5,939 nt of DNA from Fimbriimonadaceae bacterium (GTDB lineage Bacteria > Armatimonadota > Fimbriimonadia > Fimbriimonadales > Fimbriimonadaceae), in the NCBI GenBank assembly GCA_022402505.1, contig JAKRSE010000373.1, forward strand, positions 1 through 5,939, read 5' to 3'. This document shows, piece by piece, positions 5,632-5,939 of this stretch; positions within the stretch are counted from its first letter, which is position 1; each line of letters opens with the position of its first letter. A program made the position numbers and the translations under genes. The notes below the pieces were generated by a model. It ran no database searches, was not told where the DNA came from, and saw only the letters and a program-made list of their open reading frames with translations.

Positions 5632-5939
5632 TCAGGAGGGAGGCGCCACCACTCCGGCGACCAGCCAGCCGATGTAGGCCACGAACGCCGTGACCAGGGC
5701 TGCACCTTCGATTCGGTTGATCCGGCCCTGCCGGCGAAATCCGAAGCTCATCAAGACGAGGGCCACGGTCAAAGCTCCCATCACCAGCATGTCGCGCTCG
5801 AAGACCTCGCGACCGACGTCCATCGGCCGGATGACCCCCGCCAAGCCGACGACCGCCAGCGTATTGAACAGGTTCGAACCGAGCACGTTGCCCAGGGCGA
5901 TGTCGTGCTCGTTCTTCCGGACGGCGATGATCGAGGAGG
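5632..5939 (-). CDS. CaCA-family sodium/calcium antiporter, C-terminal fragment
   Basis: An inner-membrane exchanger of the YrbG/CaCA type that couples ion gradients (Na+ or H+ against Ca2+). The last 101 residues are visible; the gene continues past the right edge. The segment begins SSIIAVRKNEHDIALGN and continues VLGSNLFNTLAVVGLAG. This is the signature of the second alpha repeat (GNVxGSNxFN), whose Asn and Ser residues line the ion site. Two further hydrophobic helices follow: MLVMGALTVALVLMSFGF, and, after a short basic loop (RRQGRINRIEG), AALVTAFVAYIGWLVAGVV. The protein ends APPS, as expected for the last transmembrane helix. The GTG at 5886 lies inside the signature and is not the start. 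It is convergent with the secreted-protein gene: the two stop codons touch (5629-5631 and 5632-5634), leaving no room for a terminator between them. Confidence 0.92.
   Translation of the reverse strand, partial: SSIIAVRKNEHDIALGNVLGSNLFNTLAVVGLAGVIRPMDVGREVFERDMLVMGALTVALVLMSFGFRRQGRINRIEGAALVTAFVAYIGWLVAGVVAPPS

Overview
This is a GC-rich bacterial chromosomal window (about 65-70% G+C in most of it). The source is probably a Gram-negative-type lineage such as Acidobacteriota, Armatimonadota or a relative, but that assignment is only a guess from protein style. Housekeeping genes at both ends frame a short accessory patch of toxin-antitoxin-like remnants and one lower-GC effector-like gene.

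Left part (1-1133, + strand): the C-terminal two thirds of dihydrolipoyl dehydrogenase (E3 of 2-oxoacid dehydrogenase or glycine cleavage complexes) runs in from the edge. A 60-residue protein follows through a TGATG stop/start overlap; it is of the kind found just upstream of DUF6036-type nucleotidyltransferases. A second frame overlapping its end encodes what looks like the N-terminus of that nucleotidyltransferase, broken off just before the catalytic region.

Middle (1130-2851): an antitoxin-like ORF (+) with an odd C-terminal half meets, tail to tail, a 393-aa gene on the - strand. That gene carries a C-terminal nucleoside 2-deoxyribosyltransferase/TIR-like domain, a predicted nucleotide- or NAD-cleaving effector domain type. 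G+C falls to roughly 43-53% here, which suggests horizontal acquisition. Upstream of it, also on the - strand, is a 49-residue HicB-type antitoxin that lacks its usual C-terminal tail and has no HicA partner. The effector-like gene is therefore bordered on both sides by incomplete TA-type genes.

Right part (2869-5939): thrS (- strand) encodes a threonyl-tRNA synthetase with editing, catalytic and anticodon-binding domains but no N-terminal TGS domain. Divergent from it is a 264-aa secreted protein, possibly LolA-like. Its stop codon directly abuts the stop of a convergent, edge-truncated CaCA-family sodium/calcium antiporter.

The housekeeping genes (E3, ThrRS, antiporter) have no evident functional link. 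The best candidate for new biology is the - strand effector-like gene with the broken TA modules around it. Its defence role is an inference from its domain and context.
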